A DNA stretch of 64,000 nucleotides from Acestrorhynchus altus (GCA_034509495.1 CM067507.1:22865530-22929529), one strand, 5' to 3'. Shown: positions 1 to 12,599, numbered from the stretch's first letter. The notes: generated by a model from the sequence alone, not told the origin. Made by a program: numbers and translations.

Positions 1-103
1 CAGCGAAAAGACAGAGAGTTAGATCAACAGAAAGGGAGATGGAAATGGGGGTCGTTTCAGTATCCCCATTTCCTTCATCCGTTGTGAAGAAGTCGATGCT
101 TGG

Positions 104-1301
104 TTAGTCTCGTTCAGCCCAGAACTTCATCGCACGTGGAGTCGTAAGGAAGTGCAGGTCAGAAGGGGCCTCTTGCGTGACCTCCACCATTGCCTCCTCC
201 TGCACCTCCACCTCCGCCGCTGCTGCTGCTGGCGCTGAGGGTTGCGGAGCGGCCCGGGGGCTGCGGCTGTGGCGCGCTGCCTCCAGCACTGCTGCCGCTG
301 GTGCATAAGCTCCGCGCGGTGTAGTGGCAGCTCTTGCTGTACTCGGCAGTCGTCTCCTCGCGCTTAAGCGAGAAGATGCCGCTGAAGCTCAGCGGGGGTG
401 GCGGTGGACTGAGCGCGCTCTCAAAGGGCGGGCTCGCGCACTCGGGCGACGCGCTCTCGTAGAAGCCTCGCACGCGCGCCGCAGGCCTTCACGTACGGCC
501 TGAAACCTGGCACTGTCTTGGTGGTGGTGGTGATGATAAAGGTGATGCGGATGGTGATGGTGGTGGTGGCCGCCGATGAGCGCCCTGGCTTTACACGGCC
601 GCAACAGCCACAGCCGCTGCCGCCGCCGCCGCCTGCCTCTCCGCGCGTGGTAAGCCGCGTACACTGCGTCGTAAGGAGACCTGGTGGACGAGAAGGACGA
701 GTCTGCGCCGGGCTCACCCACGAAGCTGCGCGCGTTCAGCTGCAGGCAGCCGGCCACCAGGTTAGTGGTGGGCTGCGATAGCCTTGCACGGTGTGTGCAC
801 GAAGCTGAAGGTCAGGCCCGCTTGCCCCGTGCTCAGGATCTCCGACAGAGCCCAGATGTAGTTCTTGGCCAGGCGCAGCGTCTCGATCTTGGACAGCTTC
901 TGCGTCTTGGAGTAGCATGGCACCACCTTGCGCAGGCTGTCCAGCGCGTTGTTCAGGCCGTGCATGCGGTTCCGTTCGCGCGCGTTGGCCTCCATGCGAC
1001 GCAGCTTCACGCGGATCCATGCGCTCTTTGGTCAACGACGTGCTTCTTCTTGCGGGCCTCTCCGCCGCGCCGGCCCCCCTCCGACCTCTTCCTCGTCCTC
1101 GTCATCGTCCTCCTCCTCCAACTCCGCCTCAGGACCCTCGTCCCTCTCGTCGTCGTCCCGCTCCGACTCGTCGTCCTCTAGAGCTTTCAGCGCGTCTCTC
1201 GCCTTCTTCTTGAAGGCGCCGCCGTCTGCGCACTCCCGGGGGAAGTTCGCCACAAACTGCGCGTCCATCATCGCCGGCTCGTCGAAGGGTAAAGTCAGCA
1301 T
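104..1301 (-). CDS. neurod6: neurod6-like bHLH transcription factor, single coding exon, reading frame interrupted
   Basis: Neuronal differentiation bHLH activator; the family binds E-boxes as E-protein heterodimers in the nucleus. The start ATG (1299-1301) opens with MLTLPFDEP and a REC motif, as in NEUROD6, followed by a long Asp/Glu stretch and RRRGP. The bHLH (about 1012-835) is intact: basic ANARERNRMHGLN, loop VVPCYSKTQKLSK, helix 2 IETLRLAKNYIWALSEIL. Later blocks typical of the family (AGCLQLNARSF, FRPY, FYESASPECASP, GIFSLK, YSKSCHY, DLHF) lie in different frames. An in-frame stop falls at 1032-1034, between RRRGP and the bHLH, and further shifts fall near 781, 510-570, 480 and 160-290. 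An unusual His-rich tract sits at about 520-575. Identity is secure from sequence and synteny. Whether this is a pseudogene or an assembly fault in GC-rich DNA cannot be told here. Confidence 0.85.
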
Positions 1302-1320
1302 GGCAGGCTCGCTTGGGGAT

Positions 1321-1896
1321 GCTGGACAACAAACAGAGGGACAGAAAGAAGCACGAGACGCACTGAGTGACGTGACTGCAGGCGCTCAAGCACGCTCTTC
1401 TCTGCCTTTGCAAACCAACAGAGTAGCTCCTGCGCAACGCATTTACCAAACGTGACCACTGCTGGACTGGCTGTCCTGACTTGCATATATGTGGATAATC
1501 AAGGTCAGCACAGGTGGGATCACTGGGAAAGGGACATGCACACACTCACTCTCTACACACACACACACCATACACCCTGGAGTTGGAGGAATTCCTGTTC
1601 ATGCAGGTCCTGCTAGATCAAATGACCAATTCAAAGGACATAAATAACCTAAATGACCACTGTAATTGGGACTGGTTGACTGGTCAAGCACAGATGTCAG
1701 ATTCAAATCATATAAATCAGAATGTAAATTCCTATCAGCCAACAGACTCAGCTCAGACAATCACACACTGGCAGCTAAACACACAGTCTGCCTGTCTACC
1801 ACCTTAAACCTGTCTCATCCCCTCTTTGCAAACCAATTGTTTATTCCACAGAATAAGGGAGGGGGGCTGGCATAGGCATCTATTAACACAGAACAT

Positions 1897-1954
<58 letters not shown>

Positions 1955-2245
1955 TTTCGTTTGTACCTGTTTCTTTCCTTTTTTCTGGTGAGAGGTCAAC
2001 AGGCAGTCTCCATGTCCCTCGGCGTCTTCAACTTTGTCTGCGCTTATCTGGGTGTGTGTGTGTGTGTGCTATCTGTCACATGCGCGCGCGTGTGTGTGTG
2101 TGCTATGTGTGTGTGTCAATGTGTGTTATTAATACTACCCTTGCGCTCTCTCTTCTCTCGCCTCCCCGCCGCTCTCTTTCGCTCTCGCAAATGACACTGA
2201 TGCCAACTGCCCAGAGCTGGTGCACCCGTGCTCCGCTGACGTCAC
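1321..2245 (-). promoter_or_regulatory. neurod6: Probable neurod6 5' UTR intron and promoter with CRE
   Basis: On the minus strand a pyrimidine-rich tract ends in ag at 1323-1322, 20 bases before the start codon, and looks like a 3' splice site. NeuroD-family genes usually carry one intron in the 5' UTR, so a non-coding first exon is expected upstream. A GC-richer stretch at about 2145-2235 is a candidate for it, with a possible donor near 2140. Just beyond it lies a perfect palindromic CRE, TGACGTCA, at 2237-2244. The transcription start itself is inferred. Confidence 0.4.
1898..1951. repeat. (CA)n microsatellite
   Basis: Uninterrupted CA dinucleotide run of about 27 units. GT-rich interrupted runs follow at 2050-2125 and an AAT run at 2332-2353. 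Confidence 0.95.
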
Positions 2246-3332
2246 GTAGCCACGGTTATCGTGATTCGGTCCCAGGGGGACGTGGTGCCTCCTGATCATC
2301 TGGCGTACCAACAACGGAGCAGCACTGGCACAATAATAATAATAATAATAATAAAAAGCCCAGAAGCAACAGAGCACAGCCATAATCCCAGATGACGTAT
2401 TGGTAAAGGCATCTTTTGAAAACTGATGTGATGTAACCATGGATGTAACGAGAGAAAGAAGCCCAGATGATATATCCACACACGGAACAAATACAGGAGT
2501 TATTTACATATTTCTGTTTACATTCTGGTAATGAAGGATCAACAAAGCAGTGATGGGCATTTACTGGGGACCTGTTTGTTACTTTAGGCAGTTGAAGCTG
2601 AGCAAAAAATAGTACAGTCGAATGTGCTCTGGTTTAGGGCACCCAGAGGTAACCAAATGTAGAAAAAATTAGTTACATTGTTTTTTTAGCTAACAAGTGA
2701 TTCTTCATTTCTGGTACATCCAACCGATACTGTGATCATTTACTGCTGTCAAGTTAACTACAGATGTTTTATTGATTCTTGATAGGTTGCAAAATACAAC
2801 TACAAACTATAAGAGCAATACAACAGTATGTTATTATTGGAAGCATTACTGTCACAACTACACTTTATTTACAATGCTCTGAATCTCAACATTCCTACAT
2901 GGTTGTTGATTTGAATTCATGATCCCACTCACACTTTACCTTTACAAAAGTGTTTTTCCCCCCATGGTGGTGCTCTTTAGAACCATGAACCATTTTGTTG
3001 TGTTATTTTAGTGGTAAAATTTTTTGAACAGCAAAAATAAACAGTCAAATTGCTTGATGACAGCAAGTGCTGGATGATTGATAGTTCTTGTCTGCTTGGG
3101 TCAAATCCATCAGGGCATTTGCCAACTGGCTGAGCCTGGGCTAGTTCTCACCACCAGGGCCATTCAGAGCTGACTCTGAGCTGAATGTCATGATGAAAGC
3201 AAGATGTTTGAGCCACAGAAACCAGTCAAAAAGCTGAACTCAGGAGACACTGATAAGATAAAATGAGAGGAATATAAATTTTAATTCAAGGCTTACCTGG
3301 GAAACAAATGAGTGCAGTTCACACTTGTGGAC

Positions 3333-3336
<4 letters not shown>

Positions 3337-3368
<32 letters not shown>

Positions 3369-3376
3369 TGTGTGTG
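3337..3376. repeat. (GT)n microsatellite
   Basis: GT run of about 20 units with one interruption, followed by purine-rich GA-type sequence to about 3450. Confidence 0.9.
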
Positions 3377-3559
3377 GTGAGTGAGGTGGTGGTGAGGTGA
3401 GAGAGACGGAGAGAGAAGAGAGAGAGAGAAGAGAAGAGTGAGAGAAAGAAAGAAGCATTTGGTTCTTTGGAAGTAGAAAGGTCTGAATCAAATCCAGACC
3501 ACCTGATAACTTCAGAGAGCAACTGAGAGAGGGTGAGCAAAAGAGAGAATGAAAAGGAG

Positions 3560-3660
3560 TAAGGATAGGATAGGATAAGATAGGATAGAACTTTATTGAT
3601 CCCTTGGGAAGGGTTCCCTCAGGGAAATTAAGGTTCAGAGAAAAAGACATAATTTAGTAA
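3560..3660. mobile_element. LINE-like 3' tail with GGATA repeats
   Basis: A short GGATA-type repeat is followed by the fish interspersed-repeat phrase ctttattgatccc and a gggaaatta tail. Such tails are common at the 3' ends of fish non-LTR elements. Only about 100 bases are present, with no coding part. Confidence 0.4.
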
Positions 3661-3696
3661 GAAAACACTATATAAATATAAATAATATAATATAGA

Positions 3697-3701
<5 letters not shown>

Positions 3702-3745
<44 letters not shown>

Positions 3746-3767
3746 AATATATATATATATATATATT
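3702..3767. repeat. (TA)n microsatellite
   Basis: TA run with one short interruption near 3741. Confidence 0.9.
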
Positions 3768-3882
3768 GCATGAGAAGAAAAAGAGAAAAACAGTCAGTAG
3801 GAGAATTGTGCATTATTATTATTATTGCATTTGAAGATAAGTGAGACAGAAGGAGGGATGGACAGAAAAGAGGACAGAGACA

Positions 3883-3885
<3 letters not shown>

Positions 3886-3914
<29 letters not shown>
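3886..3914. repeat. (GA)n microsatellite
   Basis: GA dinucleotide run of about 14 units inside a longer purine-rich stretch (3840-3970). Confidence 0.9.
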
Positions 3915-3918
<4 letters not shown>

Positions 3919-4820
3919 AGGAAGAAGAAGGTGAGAGAACAAGGAGAAGGTGGAAGAAAGAGATGAGAAGTGTTAGCTGGAGTGACTGTGCATATGGTCA
4001 TTTCTTGTGGCTCAGTGGGCAGAGCTGTGACTTTTTCCTTGCTGAGACATGACACCCATACATTCCATTATTAGTGGGAGCTCATATAGTATGCACGTAG
4101 ACACTCCTTTCGAGCCCCTCATTTGTATTCATCAGAGACCCAAGTTCCTGAAGAAATGCCACAGATGCTACCCTGCTTAGATTTGAAAAACAGTCTAGAA
4201 AATGTAAATTGCACATACATGACAGGCAAAAGCACACATGCATTCCTTGAAGGTTTGTGATTATTCTGTTATTTACCAGATGTCACGATATCACATTACA
4301 AGGATAAAACCAGACGTTTTCCACACTGAACTGAGTGGATTGTCATAATGCACATATTTAGTGCTTTAAACTTGCAATTAACTTACCAAATTAAAGGAAA
4401 TATGCATGATTTCAGTTAATTTAACTTTTTGTAAATTCCAGTGAATGTTTCCACTTTTATCCACTGAACTCTATGGTCTGTCTGCCAGACTGGAAAAAAA
4501 GATCAGTGTTGATGCTGCAAATGAGAGACAGGCATGTTGACCCAACAATTCCAGCAGGGCTGTTCCTGCTTGTGCACAGGTGGGAGAGAAAGGAGGGACA
4601 GGGGGTGTGAAAACATATTGTACACACAAGTAGAGATGGCAGAGAAACAGCCAAAGAGGAAAATGTCAGACTGTCAAAACCTTTTTTTGGTCTGGAAGCC
4701 AGTGAATTTGAGGGGTGGTGACGGCAGTGGTGAGATTGTGGTGTTGTTGAATTTAAATATCAGCAGTTGTTCAACAGTCATTTTCTAGAATCATGCTCAT
4801 TTTGTTTAATGTCAGAGATA

Positions 4821-5096
4821 CACTATATGGACAAAATTATGGACACCTGCTCATTCGACATTGTTTCTGCTGAAATTTAATAATACAGGAGGCTTTATAC
4901 CCCATCTAGCCTATAAAGCCATTGGGCATGGTGCCAACAGTTTATGTTTATTTGCTACAGAGTCCTATTCTTTTGGCAGGACTTCTCTACAGAGACTAGA
5001 CAACCTGTGTGAGTGCAATTACACATTTGTGTGAGCAACCCAAATAACTGAATGCATTCATAAGGTGTCTACAAAAATTTGGACACAGGGTTGTTA
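4821..5096. mobile_element. Short interspersed DNA repeat, family 1
   Basis: Starts with cactatatggacaaaatta and ends with a similar motif near 5085. This looks like a MITE ending in cactatatggacaaaa..ggacacctg. Its core (gcatggtgccaacagtt, ctacagagactag, gaatgcattcat) recurs at 54.58-54.86 kb and, inverted and more diverged, at 56.88-57.32 and 59.6-60.06 kb. No coding capacity. Confidence 0.6.
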
Positions 5097-5389
5097 GCCC
5101 ATGCTAATTTAGATATGTATATTTAAATATATAATGAATTAAAAACTGCATTATAGTGGTAGCAATTTGTACTTGACTGGTGGGTATCTGTAGGTTATTG
5201 TTGTAATATAATACAGACTAACCTAAACACATAACAACAACAACAACAACAAAATAAATCCCCCCACACACACACACACAATCACCCACCCTCCATGCCT
5301 CCAGCTGGTGGCCAGACTCTGGTCCCGTACCAACATCTGATGGGTCAAACTTCCCATTTCAGACTAATCACTTGACTGCACCAGTGCAA

Positions 5390-5435
5390 ATGCAAATATG
5401 CAAATTCATATTAATTAATTACTCTGTTAATTAGT
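5390..5435. promoter_or_regulatory. Octamer and homeodomain-type motif cluster
   Basis: Two exact ATGCAAAT octamers stand back to back (5390-5397 and 5398-5405), followed by TTAATTAATTA (5411-5421) and GTTAATTAG (5427-5435). These are consensus sites for POU and paired or LIM homeodomain factors. Enhancer function is inference. Confidence 0.3.
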
Positions 5436-5809
5436 TCTCTGGTCTTTTTGGGCAATAAATCATTGTGCAGGAGAAAGGAGAGAGTGCAGGCCCAGCCCCA
5501 TTTCACATAAAAAATTTAGCATGCACACTTCGAAATAGACTCTGCCTGCTGCCAAAAAAAGAATAGAGGGAAAAATTGCTCCCTCCACAAAGAAAAAGAA
5601 ATGGCGACTGAAGTTGATGCCTGCTCCCCACTGCAACTTGAGCCTCAGACCTAACAGACCAAAAGAGCTGGAATGGGACTTTACATGCAGAACTCACATG
5701 TCAGACATGCTGTCTGCCAGTGATTTGAACTTTATTATCAACTTTTGAAGACAGAGGGGATGCCAGGCCCAGGCTGTAAATGAAGGCAGTGATGTTCTAG
5801 TCAGAGTGG

Positions 5810-5812
<3 letters not shown>

Positions 5813-5884
<72 letters not shown>
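5813..5884. repeat. (AC)n microsatellite
   Basis: Perfect AC run of about 36 units. Confidence 0.97.
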
Positions 5885-5887
<3 letters not shown>

Positions 5888-7022
5888 CATTGAGATCGGC
5901 AGCTCTGCTAAAGATGGCCTTTTGAGTCTCAGCTGCCTGTTTAACCCTACCACTAACCATTCTAGGGGGTGTGAACCTATACTACTGGGAAACAGGAATT
6001 GTAGTGGGAAACTATCATGATATAAGGATATGATATGATTTTTGTATTTTATTATGTGCAGCAATTATAAATAAATACCAAAAAAAAGATTTTTTTTTAT
6101 ATTTGGAAATTATGACCTATAGGATAGAACAAACTGCTTGTATGTTTTCCATATCTCACTTTTAATGTGAGTAAACTCTAGTTTGATGTTCCAGTGATAA
6201 AATATGATAAACTAAAAGCAGAAGTGTCAACACAGAGAGGTACCCAGGTGTAAGGCTGTCACTGTGTTAATGGTTAGACAGTGTGGCCCATGAATAATGC
6301 ATGGATTTTTTAAAAATGTATAATGTAAATATCTCAGAGGAGGAGGAGGAGGAGGAGAAATGCATGCAGTGGAAACTGTTGCTTTAAAACACATTTCTAT
6401 TTTTACCTAAGCAATGTGCCATCTTGAGTCAGGTTGGATATTTTGCAGTATATAATTTCTTCTGTGATTATTTATTTGCATCATGCTTATTGTGAATGCA
6501 ATTTAAGACCTTATTAGAAAATAACAAGTGTAATTCCTTGACATCAGAGAATGGAAAGGAGATTAAAAACATAAAATTCACAACACTTAAATTTAAAAAG
6601 AAATCAGTAAGCAAATAACAAAGCAAAGGCACAAAAATCACAAATTACATGGAATGGTTTATACATGGAAGTGATAAACCATGAAACAAACACTTTTTTC
6701 TTCGAAGGAGAAAGCCCTAGTCAAGCTGGAAAAGTAGTAAAACACAAAAGCAACTTTAGGACTTCAGAAGAACATGGCACTGTTAATTCTGAAGACATCA
6801 CCACCAGAGTTATTGAAATATGGGCTGCTGTGCAATCCAGGTCTTATGACCACAACTTTTACTGTTCCAGTGTCTACAGAAGGGCACCTGAAACTTGCTG
6901 CACGATGAAGGAAACACTGGGGAGGAAAATTGTAGCCCATGCTATGCGAACCACATTTTCTCATCATGTATTTTCTCAAAAATAAACTGGGCTACTTCAG
7001 CTGACAACCAAACTGCAGCTAA

Positions 7023-7230
7023 ACACACATCCAATCAAATCAAATCAAATTTTACAACTGATGTCACAGAGCAGATTTACAGAAATCAAAAATGAAGGTG
7101 AACAACACGTGAAACAAAGGATAAAGGCATAAACCCCACAGCGAGCAAGCCAAAGGGCAACAGTGGCAAGGAAAAACTCCCTCATGGAAACATCAGAAGG
7201 GAAAGTGCCAGCCAAACCCAAGTAAGTGAG
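7023..7230. mobile_element. Short interspersed repeat with CAAAT-type head
   Basis: Starts with repeated aatcaaatcaaatc, then contains cagagcagatttacagaaat, gagcaagccaaaggg and ggaaaaactccctcatgg. These phrases belong to a repeat family scattered through many teleost genomes. It is non-coding and truncated. Confidence 0.5.
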
Positions 7231-9551
7231 TGTGGCAAGACTAAAGGCCATCCCAGCTACAGTCTCTTCAGATTGTTAATATCAGATCACACTGAGAGGA
7301 CACAAGAAGAGGAGAGAGCAATACTATCCAACAAGACAAGGAGTGGCTATATTAGTCAGCAAGGGAAAATTAGTTCTTAATTTGGGGAAAGATTCTCCAA
7401 AACATCAGGCAGGTCTTGTGGGGTGTTGCTGGAATGCAGTGGTCAATGCTTAATAAAAGTGATCAAAGACAGGACTACAGGTAAACCAATGACAATGTCA
7501 ATGGCAAGCTAAGGCTTATTGATGTGATCTATGGTAAACCCACCTGACAACTAACAAAACCTAACTCTTAGAACACAAAATCCACACTTTATGGGCAGCT
7601 ACATGCTGTTTTGTAGGCTTCATATGTCAGGATCAAAGTAACCTTCAGACAGGATACACATATCATTAACTACAAGACTATTCCTAATCATCCTATCTAA
7701 ACATGGTGGTCTCATCAATGTCATCTCAGTGAGCAATCCAGTTTGAATTAAATCCCAGTTTATTTGCCAAAGAAGCCTTTCAGTGCATGTTTACTGCTCT
7801 GTCCATGTGTACAAGCTCAACCTGCATTCAGACTCAGTGTGAGGGGCTAATGATTTCACGGTCTCAGATATTGGGTTAAAGAGGAAAATGAGAAGTAAGG
7901 GGCTGTTTGCTTTCTCTTTAGCATAGTGTTCACATTTCAAAATAAAAGGCACAATACTGTTAAATAAATAAATAACAAAAATAAAAAACATTCAGGTCCG
8001 TCTGTAAAGAACTTATTATAAATATCCTTGTCAATCTAATCATTACAAATAATCAAAAGTCTTGCATTTGATACTCAAATCAAATTCCAACAGGAATTCT
8101 GAGAGTAAAGTGTTTGCGGTCCTTATAAACAAACAAAAGTACATTTTTTATCAAAACATGGCTAAATTCCTACAAATATGTAATATATTAATATTTACAT
8201 TTCAAATGAAGACAAATCTGAGTAGCCTATGATCCACTGTCTCCAATAAATTTTGGTGAATAAAAGTACACCAAAGTTTGAAAATATCCCACAAAATTAG
8301 CATAGGGTTCTAAAGGACATTTTTGTGCCAGGCATCACAGGACATTTTCACAGGTCTCAAGAAGTCCAAGTTAAGCTGGTGGTACTAATGTTATGGATGA
8401 TATTGTGAACATCAAATAACAACTTAAAATACACAATAAATTCTACTTCAGGTGTGCTGAATTGTTTTTATCCTGACGTGTGGGGGATATATCTAACTGC
8501 TTAAATTTCACCCATTAGTATTGTACTCCAGGGAATGTATAGCAGAACGCTGTGTATGTGTGATTGCAAGGGAGGAGGAAAGGGACTCGTAGTGCCAGGA
8601 AATGTTGATGTGGATGTTGTTGATACTGGGGCTGTGCCAGATATGTCCATCAGAAATGGCTTTGTTCCCACCCTCTGGCTGCCAGTTCACCTGAAGTCCT
8701 GCAGAATGGGTGGAATGGAGAAGCAAAGTGCAGCAGCACACCCTGTTGCTGTCATTCACCGGCTACTGTTAGGTGGCTGCTGAAGCCTGTGTGTGACTGG
8801 GGAGTGGGGAGGTAAGTTTGGCTATAACACATTTGGCGCTTACTTTGGGGGAATTGGTTCTACTTGCCCCATTCCCAGTCCCCGTGGAGGCAGATACTGG
8901 GCCAGAGCTGTCCCATTCCATACAGTCCATGCCCAGTCAAGATTAGGGACTCCTGCCTCATCACAACTTGGGCTTCATCCTGGATATTTCCTGGCATTTG
9001 TTTCTAGGAGACCTATGAAATTTGGACCCACCAGCTACCCTGCACCATTTCCTTTGTACTGTATTCAATCCTTTCTGAGGCCAGAGTTTTTGTTTGGTGG
9101 AAAGGGTAGCAGGGATGGAAGAAGAAGAAGTAGAAGAAAGTTCCCCACATTTAAAGTGATTAAATTTGATAATTTCTAGAATTATATTTTTTGTTCAATA
9201 GCAGACACGTAAACACGAAAGATGAAGCATAAAAGGCCAAAATCATTTGGAATAATAAAAAATGATGGTGTTTCACCAAGAAAGCTTGATGAAATGTAAC
9301 TGACACACTTCAAATAACTACTTTGAGAATGGTTACAGCTCTATAGTTGTTCTGTAATGTGAGAGTATTGTAACTTGGTGTGGCCCCAGCTGGTTCTTTG
9401 AATGGCATTTCATCATTTGCCATCAGACGCTTTCCCAAGCTTATCTAATTGTCTAAACTGGAATGGCACCCAATTGCACTGAGAGACACACAACAAATAT
9501 GTTGGAAGCAATCCTCTTTTTAACCTTTCATTGTGACATTATTTATTATAC

Positions 9552-9553
<2 letters not shown>

Positions 9554-9588
<35 letters not shown>
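9554..9588. repeat. (GA)n microsatellite
   Basis: GA run of about 17 units. Confidence 0.9.
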
Positions 9589-9592
<4 letters not shown>

Positions 9593-12500
9593 ATCCTGTT
9601 GCATGACTGGGTATGTAAAAGCATCATTTCTGGACACCTCTCTGCTTGCTGTTACACTGCTCACTTGACTCTTATATTCTTATCTTAGCGACAGCTGTCC
9701 TCTTTCTATGGAGGTATTATATTAAGCCTTTGGCAGCTAATAGTCTTGCTGTCTAATTGTGTTTGCTAATGATCCATGTGGAAATGGAGTAGTTTTGAGA
9801 GAGAGAAGGGGGATCAAATGCAAATGATACAGCACACTTAACCACAAATTGAAACACAAATCTATATAAGTGCAATCTCATTCACTCTCACGTGAACACA
9901 GTTTTAATTTGGTATCACTTTTACTTAGCAACAGTGAGCATATTTAGTGACTAGTATTTGCCACAATTAATCACAGGAAATAATTCTTTATGTATTATAA
10001 AAATAAATATCTTATAGGCACTCACACTGACTCTCTCTGTCTCTCTCTCTCTCTCACACGCACACACACAAATTTTATTCGCATTTGTTCTATTTAGCGT
10101 TGCTCATACATTGTTCCACTTGTGCGCCAAACCATCTGGCTGTAGTAATCTCTTTCTTGATGTAACTAATTTAACCTCTGCTGGTACTAGTGCTTGGAGA
10201 TTTGGGCTAGAGAGCTATTGGAACGCATGGCCACTGCCGGACCCTCAGGAACAGGCCTAAATGTCCTTGGTTTCAGCAGGCAGCTGTCCCCACTTAGGCC
10301 CTAATTTCATCTCCACTCTCCTTCCCTCTGTGGGTCCTGTGAATTCAGTGGAAAACAAGGCTCTGGCAACATGGCTGCCTGCCTGCTTGCCCTCTGATGG
10401 CTCAGCTAATATGACCAGCCATAGTACACCCAGTAAATACTGTGGAAGAATGTCTGGGAGCAGAGCATCTAAGTTTTTGCAACATATATTAGTCTGTGAT
10501 GTATCATGTCTTCATTATTGATATTTCAAAGAAACACTTATTTTCTACCCACAACCAATACTCATTTTCAGGAAACTGAAGGCTTGTGCACACTCACAGC
10601 CACTGGTTGTGGACATGCCTCTTGTACCTGTATGCATAACCACTTTGTAGGCTGCGACTTGAGCAAAGCAGTTATGTAACACTGACATTGCCACTGCTCC
10701 ACATTTGTTATTGCCTCTACTGAAATGTTGGCCTGCTCTTCTTCACAGCCAATCTGATGGCCCCATCTGGTCAGCCTGGTTGGGGTCTGTATTAGTCATG
10801 GTCTGGACCCTGTGACCACCCGGCTGCTTCGCCAGGGTCTGTGCATCCCACCCACAGACAGGCTGTAGGAGGCCTTGTCCAAAACCAGTGAGAACACAAC
10901 GCCATGTTCAAAACCACCACCACCTCCTTGTTGCACAGATCCTTGACAACTGGCCACAAATGGACCACAAACCCACACACAGTCAGACTATTTCCAAAAT
11001 GGCCCTGATGATATGTGATGGATATATAAACTTGATGATTAAATTGAACTGAAAAAGCACATAGTGTACTGGGGTGAAAACAGACGAAGAAATTACCTGC
11101 CAATACAACACAAGCACACACCAGGGTCAGTTTCATCATGAGAAAGACACCATTTGGAATCAGATGAATCATGCAACTAGAATAAAAAAAATACATAGAT
11201 TTATGTTTTCATAAAATGCACAAAAATGAAGAGAACTATGTTGGATGCTAGGGTTAGATTATAGTGCTGGACAAGCCTTTGCCTATTCATGCATGTTAAG
11301 ACTCTTTCCCAGAGCTTATTGCCTTTAAACAAAGCTTGTGTGAAAGCCAAAGTAATCGTAACAGATGTTGAATGATTAAATTAGCAGTAGCTGGCTGTTC
11401 AAATATTCATGTCTCATCAAGAATGTGTACCATTATAAACAAATTCCACTGAATGCTGCTTAATTATTATGTGCTTTTGTTTTCCTCACATATGTTTTCA
11501 GAGCGAGGTGGTACTTTCTGTTGGAAGATAACAATCACCAGTGTTAAAAACTCTCTCTGTGCACACATAAAAAATGGTGTCTGGCAAACCAAAGCTCACA
11601 CATGGTTAGACTAAGGGTGTGAATTCTCTAGTAAAGTTATATAATATGAGAAAAGGAACTTTTTGTGTTCAAAAGATATTTTTATTGGTTTACACAAAAC
11701 AGTGGTTCAATACATTACATGACAAATGGCACAGCAATGTTTTTAGGAATAGTACATTATAACTACTTATGGAACAAATAGTAGTTAGAATTATTTTTTC
11801 ACTTATGAAGACAGAACTTTAACGTACAAATCAGTAAAGGTTAGATTCTTAGTTCACAGCTGCTCAGTTAATTTCCCAGTAGTCATTTGTTGACATCTGC
11901 TGGTAGAAAAGCAGTACTGCAGAACACACAGAAAGGCAGGAATACAATTAACCTGGCGTTGGATTGAAAACCCTTTAGAATTTTCAATATTTTTCCATAA
12001 ATAAAATGAGTGTAAATTTCATAAAATCCTAGTCAGATTTTAGTCTTCAAAGTAGATAAGAAGAAACAAATCAAACAAATGTAAGAATTTAAGAATACAT
12101 TTACTTCATTACTTACATTTATTCATTTATTTATTAAGGACAATGACCCAATATTAAATATATGTGAGAGTAATAAACATGTCAACCTTTGCTTATCCTT
12201 CATACAAAACAGCTTCAACTCTTTTATGTTTGTGGGTTTCCTTCCATAAACTGCTCACTTCAGATCCTTCCACAACATTTCTATTGAGATCAGAAATCCA
12301 AAACTTTATTCTCCCACGCAGTTTTCCTCCAGGTACTCCAGTTTGCATGGTAGGTAGCCATACTAAATTGCCTCTTGCTCGATCTCTGTCTGTCTTTCTG
12401 TCTCTTCCTCTCTGTGCGGGCGTGCATGTGTGTGTTAGCCTGCGTAGGATTGTTTCCTCCTCCAGGAGGTATTTCTGCCTTGTACCTGATGATTCTAGGT

Positions 12501-12599
12501 AGGCTCTGGATCCACCGTGTCTGACTAACATTCTTTAGTAGAACAACTTGTGTAAATAGGTTTGTAGTCTTGCTGCATTACCCACATTCTCTTGAGATT

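Noticed and set aside
928..1455. Long plus-strand Ser-rich open frame over the neurod6 region
   Set aside because: It is the antisense of the acidic and bHLH codons of neurod6; its Ser runs are the reverse of Asp/Glu codons.
1826..2194. His/Thr and Cys/Val-rich frames
   Set aside because: They derive from CA and GT dinucleotide runs; no gene features.
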